Positions 47,299-57,008 are shown, counted from the first letter of the stretch. The stretch: DNA of 64,000 bases from Methyloligella halotolerans (GCF_001708935.1 NZ_MASI01000001.1:496001-560000); one strand, 5' to 3'. Notes: generated by a model not told the origin, from the sequence alone. Numbers and translations are program-made.

Positions 47299-48267
47299 AT
47301 GCGGCGGTTTCGATCCATTTCTGCGCGAATTTTCATGGTTCTGGGAGCGTGGATGGCGGCATCTGCCCCATTACCCGTTCATGCCGCCGATGCTGACGGA
47401 ACGATCGTCAACACCGTGCCCGAGCCGGCGGACGCCGCGATCCGCGAGCGGGAACGCAAGGCGCTCCTCATCTTCTATGACCGTCTGGCCGGGCCTGACT
47501 GGATCCAACGGGATTTCTGGGCCAGCGACGAGCCGGTGGGCCGCTGGCACGGGATCGAAACGGATTCAGATGGTTACGTCGTTCGCCTCACGATCTACGA
47601 CAACAATCTGGAAGGCAAGCTGCCGGCCGCGATCTGCGGGCTGGAGCGGCTGCATACGCTGCACCTCTCCTTCAACAAAATCTCCGGCCGCCTACCCGAG
47701 GGGCTTGAGAAATGCCGGGCACTGAAGAATCTCTGGCTCAAGGGAAACAGGATCACTGGCCCCTTGCCCGACGGCGTCGCGACGCTGCCGGAACTGGAAT
47801 ATCTCGACATCCATGCCAACCGGATGTCCGGCAAGCTCCCGGAGCATTGGGCGACCCCGAAGATGGAGATCTTCCGGGGTGAGGATAACGAATTCACCGG
47901 GAAGCTTCCGGACCAGCTGTTTCAGCAGCAGGCGCTGAAAGAGATCTTCCTGCACAGCAACAAATTCAGCGGAAAGCTGCCGGAAACGCTCTCCGATGCG
48001 AAAAGCCTGACATCCCTGCTGCTGGCCGATAACAGGCTGACCGGCCCGATCCCGAAAGACGTGGGAGGGCTCGCAAACCTGACCGATCTCCGGCTTAACC
48101 GGAACCGTCTGACGGGCACGATCCCCGAAGGCCTCGCCGCGATCGCGCCGCTCCAGGTCCTGCGGCTGGACGACAACGACCTCTCTCCGCCGGTCCCCGA
48201 GGGGCTGGCGGAGCGGCTGACGGTCTTCGATGTGTCGGGAAATCCGAAGATCGAGGCGGCGCGCTGA
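47299..48267 (+). CDS. Exported plant-type leucine-rich-repeat protein
   Basis: A 322-residue protein with a signal peptide ending in PLPVHAA, an LRR N-cap-like region (ERKALLIFYDRLAGPDWIQR, then GRWHGIETDSDGYVVRL) and about nine tandem repeats of about 24 residues. These follow the plant-specific pattern LxLxxNxLxGxIP, for example LADNRLTGPIP and LNRNRLTGTIP. Such repeats form a curved protein-binding solenoid. No kinase or transmembrane domain is attached. It probably acts in the periplasm or outside the cell. Confidence 0.85.
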   Translation: MRRFRSISARIFMVLGAWMAASAPLPVHAADADGTIVNTVPEPADAAIRERERKALLIFYDRLAGPDWIQRDFWASDEPVGRWHGIETDSDGYVVRLTIYDNNLEGKLPAAICGLERLHTLHLSFNKISGRLPEGLEKCRALKNLWLKGNRITGPLPDGVATLPELEYLDIHANRMSGKLPEHWATPKMEIFRGEDNEFTGKLPDQLFQQQALKEIFLHSNKFSGKLPETLSDAKSLTSLLLADNRLTGPIPKDVGGLANLTDLRLNRNRLTGTIPEGLAAIAPLQVLRLDDNDLSPPVPEGLAERLTVFDVSGNPKIEAAR

Positions 48268-48317
48268 TCACCCGGCACGCCGGCTAAGCCGCATCCAGCA
48301 CATTCGTCGAGAATAGA

Positions 48318-48343
48318 GCCGGATCCGGCCCGGCCGGAATGAC
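48318..48343. repeat. Single unit of the palindromic intergenic repeat
   Basis: GCCGGATCCGGCCCGGCCGG followed by AATGAC is a divergent single unit, between two converging genes. Confidence 0.5.
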
Positions 48344-48366
48344 GGATTGATCGATCGAAGCCGGTC

Positions 48367-48840
48367 TTACTCGGCTTCCGGCGTTTGAAGCACCAGCGGG
48401 ATCACGGTACGGCCCGGAGGGTTGCCCTCGCCGTCAGAGGCGTCCTCGCCCATCACTTCGAGATGGCCGATCTGACGCTCCTTGACCTCATAGGCGACAT
48501 TGAAGTCGAAGGTCGCGGACCCGTCGACACCGCCGCCCGCGGTGTTGCCGCTGGCGAGCTCGGAACCGTCCTTGCCGACCAGCTTCCACTGGACGTTGCT
48601 CTCATAGGTGCGGGAGCAGCCGTTCACGGCGAAACCCGTGTGGACGCGGTCGCCGGCGCGGGGCGACATCACGATCACGAAATCGGCGTTGTCGAGGGCG
48701 CCGTCCTCGTTCTCGCAGTTCTTTGGATCCGGATCGGAATCATAAAAGCCGCTCATGGCCGATGCCGGCTGGGGCTGGGCCGTCAATGCGGCCAGGCCAA
48801 GCGCCATCGCCGCGGCAATACAAAAACCAAAATGCTTCAT
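48367..48840 (-). CDS. Exported Gmad2-domain protein
   Basis: A 157-residue protein with a signal peptide (AAAMALGLAALTAQPQPASA) and an Ig-like Gmad2 domain: DFVIVMSPRAGDRVHTGFAV, NGCSRTYESNVQWKLVGKDG, TFDFNVAYEV. Gmad2 is known from spore-germination and surface proteins and is thought to mediate binding. Here it is a stand-alone exported domain with three Cys. Function unknown. Confidence 0.7.
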   Translation of the reverse strand: MKHFGFCIAAAMALGLAALTAQPQPASAMSGFYDSDPDPKNCENEDGALDNADFVIVMSPRAGDRVHTGFAVNGCSRTYESNVQWKLVGKDGSELASGNTAGGGVDGSATFDFNVAYEVKERQIGHLEVMGEDASDGEGNPPGRTVIPLVLQTPEAE

Positions 48841-48985
48841 CGCCTCCTCCATCTCAGGGCTCGCCGGCTCCTCCCCCGGACCGGCGGCGTCAAACTACGC
48901 GGGCGCGCGGACGCTGACAACGATTCGCTGGGGTTTGGCCGATGCTTATTGCGCGGCGCTCATGCACCGGGGGAAGCGGCGGGGT

Positions 48986-49483
48986 CTAAAGCGCTTCCAA
49001 TAGTCCCGGCAGCACGTTCTTCGCCTTCTCATAGATGCCGGGCGCCTCGCTCTCGCGGGGACCGCCGATGCCAAGCTGGAAATCCTGATCGACCGTATGG
49101 GCAGTGAGGAGCTCGGTCAGCCAGATCTCGGCCCGCTCCACGTCGTCCTCGTCCTCGACATTCATCACCATGAGCGGCTTGCCGTATTTCTCCGCAAAAT
49201 CTTCGGCGCGCTTGGACCCCTTCGAGGACTCGGTCCCCGCCCCATCTGTGATGATCAGCACCGCGTCGCTGTCGCGCACGTTCCATTCGGTGCGCTGGGC
49301 CGGATCGTCGGAGGGCGTCTCGCGAAGCTTGGGATAGGCGGACAGCAGGCCCGGCGGTTCGGTCATATCCTCCGCCCAACCACCATGGGGGCACCAGCCG
49401 CCATAGTCGATGTCGTCCTCAAGGGCGACGTCGAGCGCCGCGCGGTCCACGCCTGTCTGTCCACCGGTGATGATCAGCGCCAT
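48986..49483 (-). CDS. Putative molybdenum carrier / YspA-like Rossmann protein
   Basis: A 165-residue protein with ITGGQTGVDRAALDVAL at the N-terminus, GGWCPHGGWAEDM and a nucleotide-like ITDGAGTESSKGS motif. These are features of the SLOG/LOG-superfamily 'putative molybdenum carrier' family. SLOG domains are proposed nucleotide or small-ligand sensors, some in stress and defence contexts. No partner gene is seen. Confidence 0.75.
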   Translation of the reverse strand: MALIITGGQTGVDRAALDVALEDDIDYGGWCPHGGWAEDMTEPPGLLSAYPKLRETPSDDPAQRTEWNVRDSDAVLIITDGAGTESSKGSKRAEDFAEKYGKPLMVMNVEDEDDVERAEIWLTELLTAHTVDQDFQLGIGGPRESEAPGIYEKAKNVLPGLLEAL

Positions 49484-49499
49484 GTCGAGTTGCTCCCTG

Positions 49500-49760
49500 C
49501 TATTCTTGGCGAAGCCACCTTAGCGCGCCTTCCGCCATACCCTTGAATTTCGGATCGCCGTCGAGACGGCCCACGAAGAGACTATTAGGCCGCGCCTGGC
49601 GCTTCACGGAATGATAGAGCCGCGATTGAGAGGCAGCGGTCCGAACCAGATAAAGGCCCGGCCGCAATTTCATCGCATCGGCGCCGCCGAGGGTTCCATC
49701 GTTCTCCGCCGCCGGGTCAAACGCAACGATGTAGAGCGCAGTCGGTTCTTCTTCGCGATC
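49500..49760 (-). CDS. Small hypothetical protein
   Basis: An 86-residue protein starting MDREEEPTALYIVAFDPAAE, with RPGLYLVRTAASQSRLYHSV and ending EGALRWLRQE. No signal or membrane segment. Its stop lies 16 bp from the YspA-like gene start on the same strand, so the two may form an operon. A GGAAC-N16-CGTT match lies directly upstream. Family not recognised. Confidence 0.5.
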   Translation of the reverse strand, partial: DREEEPTALYIVAFDPAAENDGTLGGADAMKLRPGLYLVRTAASQSRLYHSVKRQARPNSLFVGRLDGDPKFKGMAEGALRWLRQE

Positions 49761-49935
49761 CATTCTGAAGCAAACGGCCTGCTTGGCGGGGCGTTCCACG
49801 CCGTGTTCGTGATGAGCGGACCACCGCAGTCTTGCGGCCAACCCTTCCCGGGCTCAGGTCTTGGGGCGCTTGGGTTGGCAAGTGCGGAGAGATGAGCTAG
49901 AGGCTGGCGACCGGCGGGCCGAAGGATAGGCAATT

Positions 49936-50697
49936 TTGCGCGAACGCTTGAGACAGCTCTATTTCGGCCAGAGCCAGGCCGCACACCGATTCCGGTTCGG
50001 GCTGCTGATCTTCGATGCGATCACGGTGGTCTTCATCATCGCGACCTCGTTCGTGCAGCGAAGCGCGATGATCGAGTATATCGACATCACGGTCGGCCTG
50101 ATCGTGCTGGCCGATTTCGTCGCGCGCCTCTACGCCCATGAGCGCCCCTGGAGAGAGTTCACCCACATCTCCACCTGGGCGGATATCGTGGCGATCTTCT
50201 CCTTCCTGGCACCCCTCGCGGGCGAAGGCCTCGCCTTCCTGCGAATCCTGCGAACGCTGCGGCTGCTGCACACCTATCAGATGATCTCGCGGCTGCGGCG
50301 TGAGAGCGTCTTCTTCCGCCGCAACGAGGAAGCCGTAGTGGCGGTGGTGAACCTCTCGGTCTTCCTCTTCATCATGACGTCGGTGGTCTATGAGACCCAG
50401 CACTGGCGGAATCCGGAGATCGCCAACTATGTCGACGCCCTCTATTTCACCGTTACGGCGCTGACCACGACGGGTTTCGGCGACATTACTCTCGAAGGGT
50501 CGATCGGACGGCTGGTCGCCGTCGTGATCATGATCTTCGGGGTGACGCTGTTCCTTCGGCTGCTGCAGACGCTACTGCGGCCTCACAAGGTCCGGTTCCC
50601 CTGCCCGTCCTGCGGACTTCAGCGCCATGAGGCCGACGCGATCCACTGCAAGGCCTGCGGCGAACAGCTCACAATTCCGGACGAGGGGCGTTACTAG
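49936..50697 (+). CDS. Voltage-gated-type ion channel with zinc-ribbon tail
   Basis: A 253-residue membrane protein with about six helices: an arginine-bearing S4-like stretch AFLRILRTLRLLHTYQMISR, a pore loop with the filter TALTTTGFGDIT, and a final inner helix. The C-terminus bears a treble-Cys pair (CPSC and CKAC) typical of a small zinc ribbon. The Phe in the GFG filter resembles K+ or non-selective channels. The start is TTG, the only usable codon before the first helix. Confidence 0.78.
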   Translation: MRERLRQLYFGQSQAAHRFRFGLLIFDAITVVFIIATSFVQRSAMIEYIDITVGLIVLADFVARLYAHERPWREFTHISTWADIVAIFSFLAPLAGEGLAFLRILRTLRLLHTYQMISRLRRESVFFRRNEEAVVAVVNLSVFLFIMTSVVYETQHWRNPEIANYVDALYFTVTALTTTGFGDITLEGSIGRLVAVVIMIFGVTLFLRLLQTLLRPHKVRFPCPSCGLQRHEADAIHCKACGEQLTIPDEGRY

Positions 50698-50718
50698 GCG
50701 ACGGCCAGTCGCCCTGAG

Positions 50719-51348
50719 TCACGCCTCTTCCGGCTTCGGGGCGAGTTCCTGATCGAGAGCGAGGGCCCGTTGCAAGGCGGGCCGGGCCTCGAGGCGCTTC
50801 ACGTAGGCTTCCAGCTCATCGACCTGGGGCAGCAGGCCGAAGATCATGCCCCAGCGGATGTTGGAGCCAAGGACGATATCGGCGGCGGAGAATTTCTCGC
50901 CGAGGAGAAAATCGCCGCGACTGACGGCTTGACGGAGCACGTCGAGGACGAGGTCGAAGCTGCCGTAGCCCAGCATGCCGCTGAATGGCGTCTCCTGGCG
51001 CGGATAGGCTTTGTCCATCATGGCGGGCTCCAGGCAGCCGGCGCTGAAGAAGAGCCATTTCAGGTAAGGTCCGCGCGCCGGATCGCCGATCGGCACGTTC
51101 AATCCGGCCTGAGGATATTCGTCGGCCAGATAGGTGCAGATGGCGGCTCCCTCGGTCACGATCGTGTCGCCGTGGCGCAAGGCCGGCACCTTCCCCATGG
51201 GGTTGATCTTGCGATACTCGGCTTGGCGCTGAATGCCGCTCCCAAGGTTCATGATCTCGAGGTCATAGGGCTCGCCAATCTCCTCCAGCATCCAGCGCAC
51301 GATAGACGAGCGGGAGGGAGACGCGTGGTAGAGGGTCAACGATGCCAT
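50719..51348 (-). CDS. Glutathione S-transferase family protein
   Basis: A 209-residue GST: thioredoxin-like N-domain with YHASPSRSSIVRWMLEEIG, the cis-Pro region MGKVPALRHGDTIVTEGAAI, then an all-helical C-domain with SAADIVLGSNIRW. Ser in the SRSS loop may act on glutathione. These proteins detoxify electrophiles; the particular substrate is unknown. Confidence 0.88.
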   Translation of the reverse strand: MASLTLYHASPSRSSIVRWMLEEIGEPYDLEIMNLGSGIQRQAEYRKINPMGKVPALRHGDTIVTEGAAICTYLADEYPQAGLNVPIGDPARGPYLKWLFFSAGCLEPAMMDKAYPRQETPFSGMLGYGSFDLVLDVLRQAVSRGDFLLGEKFSAADIVLGSNIRWGMIFGLLPQVDELEAYVKRLEARPALQRALALDQELAPKPEEA

Positions 51349-51463
51349 GAGAGGCCTCCTTCGATTGCCGGAGGCGTCTTAGCCTGTAATCGGGGCTCCC
51401 GCGTGGCGGACCAACCCCGCCCTTCGGCTTGCAGGCTGCTGCCGTTCTCGATAGCAGGAGAGC

Positions 51464-52848
51464 ATGAAACCAATTCACGTCATCGGCGGCGGGCTCGCCG
51501 GCTCCGAAGCCGCATGGCAGGCGGCGGAGGCAGGCGTACCCGTCGTGCTGCACGAGATGCGGCCTGTGCGGGGGACGCACGCCCATCAAACGGGCTCGTT
51601 CGCGGAACTCGTCTGTTCGAACTCGTTCCGTTCGGACGATGCGGAGACCAATGCGGTCGGGCTGCTCCACGAAGAGATGCGCCGGGCGGGATCCCTGATC
51701 ATGGCGGCGGCGGATTCCCACAAGCTTCCGGCAGGCGGTGCACTCGCCGTCGACCGCGAACGCTTCGCCGCGGCAGTCACGGAACGGCTCGAAAGCCATC
51801 CCAACGTCGAAATCGTCCGCGAGGAGATCGACGGCATGCCGCAGGCCGACTGGGACAGCGTCATCGTTGCGACCGGGCCGCTGACGGCGGAGAAGCTGGC
51901 CCAAGCAATCGGCGCATTGACCGGCGAAGCCGAGCTCGCCTTCTTTGACGCCATCGCCCCTATCGTACATCGCGAAAGCTCGATATGGGGGTGTGCTGGA
52001 TGCAGTCGCGCTACGACAAGCCGGGCCCCGGCGGTTCGGGCGCCGACTACATCAACTGCCCCATGGACAAGGAGCAATACGAGCGCTTCATCGATGGGCT
52101 GATCGAAGGCGAGAAGACCCAGTTCAAGGAGTGGGAAGCCAACACGCCCTATTTCGAAGGCTGCCTGCCCATTGAGGTGATGGCCGAGCGCGGTCGCGAG
52201 ACCTTGCGGCATGGCCCGATGAAGCCGATCGGGCTTACCAATGCCCATAAGCCGGAGGAGAAGCCCTGGGCGGTGGTCCAGCTCCGCCAAGACAACGCGC
52301 TGGGCACGCTGTGGAACATGGTCGGCTTCCAGACCAAACTGAAATACGGCGCCCAAACAGAGATCTTCCGGCTCATCCCTGGGCTTGAACAGGCGGAGTT
52401 CGCGCGGCTCGGCGGGCTGCACCGGAACACGTTCCTCAACAGTCCCAAGCTGTTGGATGGACAGCTCAGGTTGAAGGCCGATACGCGCTTGCGTTTCGCC
52501 GGCCAGATCACGGGCGTGGAAGGGTATGTGGAATCGGCGGCCATCGGACTGATCGCCGGCCGGTTCGCCTCTGCCGAACGGCTCGGCGGCTCGGGCACCC
52601 CGCCCCCGCAGACCACGGCGCTCGGTGCCCTGGTGGCCCATATCACTGGCGGACATCTGACGGCTGACGACAACCGCTTCCAGCCCATGAACATCAATTT
52701 CGGACTGTTGCCGCCCTACACCGAGCCGATCGAGAAAGTGAAGGGCAAGAAGGCGAAGACCCAGGCGAGGCGGCGCGCGACGACCGCCCGCGCCTTACGC
52801 GATCTCGAGCAGTGGCTGGAAGGCGTCCCCGCGGTCGCCGCGGAATAA
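51464..52848 (+). pseudogene. trmFO: Folate-dependent tRNA m5U54 methyltransferase, one-base frameshift
   Basis: The N-terminal part has the FAD motif [42 protein letters not shown] and [13 protein letters not shown]. At about 51979-51980 the frame shifts: the following expected [13 protein letters not shown] continues one frame over, through [19 protein letters not shown], to the stop at 52848. Adding one base gives about 461 residues, the usual TrmFO size. It methylates U54 in tRNA using methylene-tetrahydrofolate. As it stands the product stops at 52102. A read error is likely. Confidence 0.88.
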
Positions 52849-52882
52849 TCAAGGCGCGCCCGCCTCTACGAAGACCGGCTGG

Positions 52883-53710
52883 CTAAGGCCGCCACGTGGT
52901 GAGCCGCCACAGTCTGCGCAGCGGATTGATATCGGCCAGGCTGACCATGGGATCTTCGATCGCTTCCAGGGCATCGAGATAGGGCTCGACTAGGGCGAGC
53001 GGCTTGAAGGCGGCCTGCGCTTCGCGCGGAAGCGACCGGATCAATGGCTGCGCAGTTTCAAACTCGGCCCGGGCCTGGCGGCGCATTTCACTCATCAGAC
53101 CGAGAAACGCAGGGTCGGCCTCTCCCGCCAGCAGGCGCTGGGTGGCGCTGGTCTGAAGATTCTGCACGGGCAGATAGAGCCGGTTTCGGGCGGCATGGGC
53201 CGTGACCGCCCGCATGAGCCCCGTCAGCCCGTAGGCACGTCCCGCCGCCATGGCCGCGGGCGTGGCGCGCTCGGCGTCGCAGCCCATGAATTCGGCCGCC
53301 AGAAGAAAGGCTTGGCCCGCCGTATCGTCGAGATATCTAAACAGGCTCGCGCTGTCCGGCATGATCCGTTCCAGCACGTCGAAACGGCGGGCATGGATCA
53401 TCGGATCGAGACGCGAAACTGGAATGTCGTGGGTCTTCAGGGCCGCACCCAACGCATCGGCAACGGGGTTTCCGGTGCGCTCGCCCGAGACGGCTACCCG
53501 CATCGCGTCCCGCCACCATTGCAGGCGGATCTCGCCCAGTGTCGGCTCGCTGACCTCGTCGGCGATGCGGGCCAGCTCAGCGTTGAATGCGTAAAGTGCG
53601 AAAAGAGCGTCGCGGGCGGCCGCCGGCGCGAAGAGTGTCGCCAAATAGCGGTCGGGATCTTGCGCCCGGGCCACGTCGCGAACGGTCTTGCGCCTTTCGG
53701 CCTCTTCCAA
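52883..53710 (-). CDS. Squalene/phytoene-synthase-like protein (NDUFAF6-like)
   Basis: A 275-residue all-helical protein of the squalene/phytoene synthase fold: FALYAFNAELARIADEVSEP, GEIRLQWWRDAMR and RYLDDTAGQAF. The two Asp-rich motifs of real prenyl synthases are weak, and the position beside trmFO and secDF is that of the NDUFAF6-like group, linked to respiratory complex I assembly in mitochondria. Its role here is therefore uncertain. Confidence 0.78.
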   Translation of the reverse strand: MEEAERRKTVRDVARAQDPDRYLATLFAPAAARDALFALYAFNAELARIADEVSEPTLGEIRLQWWRDAMRVAVSGERTGNPVADALGAALKTHDIPVSRLDPMIHARRFDVLERIMPDSASLFRYLDDTAGQAFLLAAEFMGCDAERATPAAMAAGRAYGLTGLMRAVTAHAARNRLYLPVQNLQTSATQRLLAGEADPAFLGLMSEMRRQARAEFETAQPLIRSLPREAQAAFKPLALVEPYLDALEAIEDPMVSLADINPLRRLWRLTTWRP

Positions 53711-53818
53711 GGCTGAAGCTCCTTATCCGGCCAGGGATCCCATGGGCCGGAAGGCTGCCATGGATGAAGACTTCGCTGAAGCCTCCATCCCTCCGATCGG
53801 GAACCTGGTCCCCCTGCC

Positions 53819-54769
53819 CTAGACGCTGGCCGGCATACCGGATTTCGGACGCTTGGTCGTGGACGACGCTCCCCAGTCCCGGCGCATGCCCAGAATCAGA
53901 AGGAGCGGCGCGGCGACGAAGATCGAGGAGTACGCACCGACGATGATGCCGAACAGCATGGCGATGTTGAAGTTCTCGATCACCTTGCCACCCCACAGAT
54001 AGAGCGCGAGCACCGCCAGGAAAGTGGTGAAATGGGTCAGCAGGGTACGCGACAGGGTCTCGTTGATGGCGAGATCGATCAGATCGGCCATGGGCAACTT
54101 GCGGTATTTCCTCAAATTCTCGCGGATACGGTCGAAGACAACGACCGTATCGTTGAGCGAATAACCAATGATGGTCAGGATTGCCGCGAGCGCCGCCAGA
54201 TTGAACTCAAGCTGGAGGATACAGAAGAGCCCGATTGCGCCGACCACATCATGAGTCAGCGCCGCGATAGCCGCCACGGCGAACTGCCATTCGAAACGCA
54301 GCCACACATAGACGAGGATCGCCAGCATGGCGACAACCACCGCGATGGTGCCCATATAGATGAGCTCGGAGGAAACGGTCGGTCCGACGGTTTCGACCCG
54401 GCGATAATCCACCGTGTCGCCGAGCACCCCCTTCACCTTCTCGACCGACGCGGCCTGCGCCTTCTCGGTGCCCTGCTCCTGGATACGGATCAGCACATCG
54501 TTGGGCGCGCCGAAACGCTGGATCTGCACCTCGCCGATATCCAGGGCGTTCAGGCTGGACCGCAGCTCGGCGAGATCCGCCTCCTGGGACTTGGTGCTGA
54601 TCTCGATCAGGGTGCCGCCCTCGAAGTCGATGCCGTAGTTGAGGCCATAGGTCTGCAAGGCCACCAACGACAGGACCATCATCAGGGCTGAAACAAAGAA
54701 GCTGATGCCCCGCATGCCGACGAAATCGACTTTCGTGTCCGGCGGGACGAAACTGAAGCCTCGGAACAT
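53819..54769 (-). CDS. secF: Protein translocase subunit SecF
   Basis: A 316-residue RND-type membrane protein: first helix, the periplasmic part with GIDFEGGTLIEI, and a five-helix bundle with ALTHDVVGAIGLFCIL, IIGYSLNDTVVVFDRIREN and NETLSRTLLTHFTTFLA. With SecD and YajC it uses the proton gradient to aid Sec export. It lies 10 bp after secD, same operon. Confidence 0.96.
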   Translation of the reverse strand: MFRGFSFVPPDTKVDFVGMRGISFFVSALMMVLSLVALQTYGLNYGIDFEGGTLIEISTKSQEADLAELRSSLNALDIGEVQIQRFGAPNDVLIRIQEQGTEKAQAASVEKVKGVLGDTVDYRRVETVGPTVSSELIYMGTIAVVVAMLAILVYVWLRFEWQFAVAAIAALTHDVVGAIGLFCILQLEFNLAALAAILTIIGYSLNDTVVVFDRIRENLRKYRKLPMADLIDLAINETLSRTLLTHFTTFLAVLALYLWGGKVIENFNIAMLFGIIVGAYSSIFVAAPLLLILGMRRDWGASSTTKRPKSGMPASV

Positions 54770-54779
54770 CGCGCGTCTC

Positions 54780-56396
54780 CTAAATCGGCACGACTTGCGG
54801 CCGGGTCCAGCGCAGCCAGAAAGCCACGATCATCCTGGAGAAGGTCACGGCGGTGAACATCGAGCAGAGAATGCCGATGCACAGGGTCACGGCAAAGCCG
54901 CGCACCGGGCCGGACCCGAGCCAGAACAGGACCAGGGTGGAAATCAGGGTGGTGACGTTGGAGTCGATAATCGTGGCCATGGCGCGGGAATAGCCCGCAT
55001 CGATGGCCGCAAGCGGCGACTTCCCGGCTCTGACCTCCTCGCGTATGCGCTCGAAGATCAGCACGTTGGAATCGACCGAGATACCGATCACCAGAACGAT
55101 GCCGGCGATGCCGGGCAGCGTGAGGGTCGCGCCGATGAGCGATAGCGCGGCAAAGATCAGGATGGCGTTCAACAGAAGCGCCAGATCTGCGAACAGGCCG
55201 AACAGGCCGTAGGCCAGCACCATGAAGACCGCCACGGCGATCACCGCGATAACGGCGGCGCGCTTGCCCGAGGCAATGGAGTCTGCGCCGAGGCTCGCCC
55301 CGACGGTGCGTTCCTCGATCGGTGTCAGCTTTGCAGGCAATGCGCCGGACCGCAGCAGAATGGCGAGGTCGTTGGCCTCCTCGACAGTGAAATTGCCGCT
55401 GATCTGGCCGCTGCCGCCGAGGATGGGCTCCTGGATGCGCGGCGCGGAGATCACCTTGCCGTCAAGCACGATGGCGAAGGGCAGACCGACATTCTCCTGG
55501 GTGGCGCGCGCGAACCGCTTGGCCCCGGTAGAATCGAAGCGGAAAGACACGATGGGTTCGCCGGTCCGCCCGTCGAAGCCCGGCTGGGCATCCACGAGAT
55601 TCTCGCCGCTGACCAGCACGTCATCCTTCAAGACGTACGGGATCTTCGCGTCGTCCGCCGAGTAGGTGAGGATGGAGCCGGCGGGCGGACGCTTGCTCGC
55701 CTCGACCTCCTGGGGATTGGCGGACGGATCCACCATCTGGAAGTCGAGCTTGCCGGTCTCGTTGATCAGCCCCTTCAGACGCTGCACGTCCTGGATGCCC
55801 GGAAACTGGACCAGAATGCGGTCGCGGCCCTGGCGCTGAATGCTCGGCTCGGAGGTGCCGAACGCATCGATGCGGCGGCGGATCGTCTCGATGGAGGATT
55901 CGATCGCGCCGTTGATGCGCTGGGTCAGGCCCGCATCGGTGATGGTCAGGGTGACGGTGCGATTCTCGCCGCCCTGGACGGAGATGTTGCGCTCGCCGCT
56001 CATCCCGAAACCGGAGGTATCGATGGGAACGGACAGCTCCTTGAGGGCGCTGACCGCCTTGTCGAAATCGGAGTTGTCGCGAATGCGCACCGAGACGCTC
56101 TTGGTCTTCGGGTTGGCCTGGAGGTTGGTGTAGCCGATGCGGTCGTCGCGCAGGGCGGAACGGGTCTCGCCGCGCAAGGTCTTGAGCCAGTCGTCGACGA
56201 GCTGCTTCTCGTCGATCTCATAAAGAAGATGGGCGCCGCCCTGGAGATCGAGGCCGAGATTGACCTGCTTGTGGGGCAGCCAATCCGGCACGTCCGCCAT
56301 GGTCTTGGACGGGAAAACGTTGGGGAGTGCATAGGCTACGCCGCCGATGACGACGAGAAGAATCAGCACCACCTTCCATCTTGGGAATTGCAGCAT
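54780..56396 (-). CDS. secD: Protein translocase subunit SecD
   Basis: A 538-residue RND-type membrane protein: the opening helix, HKQVNLGLDLQGGAHLLYEI, the large periplasmic P1 domain with RRRIDAFGTSEPSIQRQG, and a six-helix core including LPGIAGIVLVIGISVDSNVL and FERIREE. Length and motifs match other alphaproteobacterial SecD. It precedes secF and follows yajC. Confidence 0.96.
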   Translation of the reverse strand: MLQFPRWKVVLILLVVIGGVAYALPNVFPSKTMADVPDWLPHKQVNLGLDLQGGAHLLYEIDEKQLVDDWLKTLRGETRSALRDDRIGYTNLQANPKTKSVSVRIRDNSDFDKAVSALKELSVPIDTSGFGMSGERNISVQGGENRTVTLTITDAGLTQRINGAIESSIETIRRRIDAFGTSEPSIQRQGRDRILVQFPGIQDVQRLKGLINETGKLDFQMVDPSANPQEVEASKRPPAGSILTYSADDAKIPYVLKDDVLVSGENLVDAQPGFDGRTGEPIVSFRFDSTGAKRFARATQENVGLPFAIVLDGKVISAPRIQEPILGGSGQISGNFTVEEANDLAILLRSGALPAKLTPIEERTVGASLGADSIASGKRAAVIAVIAVAVFMVLAYGLFGLFADLALLLNAILIFAALSLIGATLTLPGIAGIVLVIGISVDSNVLIFERIREEVRAGKSPLAAIDAGYSRAMATIIDSNVTTLISTLVLFWLGSGPVRGFAVTLCIGILCSMFTAVTFSRMIVAFWLRWTRPQVVPI

Positions 56397-56458
56397 CGCC
56401 GCGGAGCTCCGGATTGACTAGGCGAGGTGGCCGGACGGCCGAGAGCGGACAAGGCGCA

Positions 56459-56833
56459 TCAGGAGGCGCTCCCGCCCTTGGAGCGGCCGCCGGGCTTGGC
56501 CGGTGTCTTGTCGTTGTTGTTGGCGGGCTCGGGCTTGCCGCGAACCTCGGAGATGGTCGATTTCAGCACGCGAATGCGAACGCCTTCCGAAACCTCGACC
56601 TGGATCTCGTCGTCATCGACCTTGGTGATCTTGCCGAGGATGCCGCCGGCGGTGACGACATTGTCGCCCCGGCGCAGAGATCCGATCATGTCCTGATGGG
56701 CTTTCATCCGCTTCTGCTGCGGACGGATCATCAGGAAATACATGATGCCGATGATCAGAACAGTCGGGATCAGGAGACTATTGAAGTAGTCCATTGCGCC
56801 CGGAGCAGCTTGGGCTAAGACCGGCTCGATCAT
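56459..56833 (-). CDS. yajC: Preprotein translocase subunit YajC
   Basis: A 124-residue single-span protein: the membrane helix LLIPTVLIIGIMYFLMIRPQQKR followed by MIGSLRRGDNVVTAGGILGKI, the family signature, and a basic Gly/Pro-rich tail. It joins the SecDF complex. It is about 60 bp upstream of secD on the same strand. Confidence 0.95.
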   Translation of the reverse strand: MIEPVLAQAAPGAMDYFNSLLIPTVLIIGIMYFLMIRPQQKRMKAHQDMIGSLRRGDNVVTAGGILGKITKVDDDEIQVEVSEGVRIRVLKSTISEVRGKPEPANNNDKTPAKPGGRSKGGSAS

Positions 56834-57008
56834 TTGCTCCCATCCCTCGTATTACATAAATTATGGCCGCCCAGTCGAAGGGCTTGATAAAGGAGGGAAA
56901 CCCCTCCCCGCGTTTGGCGCGACTATAGCCAGCTAACGCGCCTTTGCAACGGCTGTGAGGGCATCGTAAAGCCTGTTTCTCGCAATCTTTCTCCCGGCAG
57001 AACCATCA

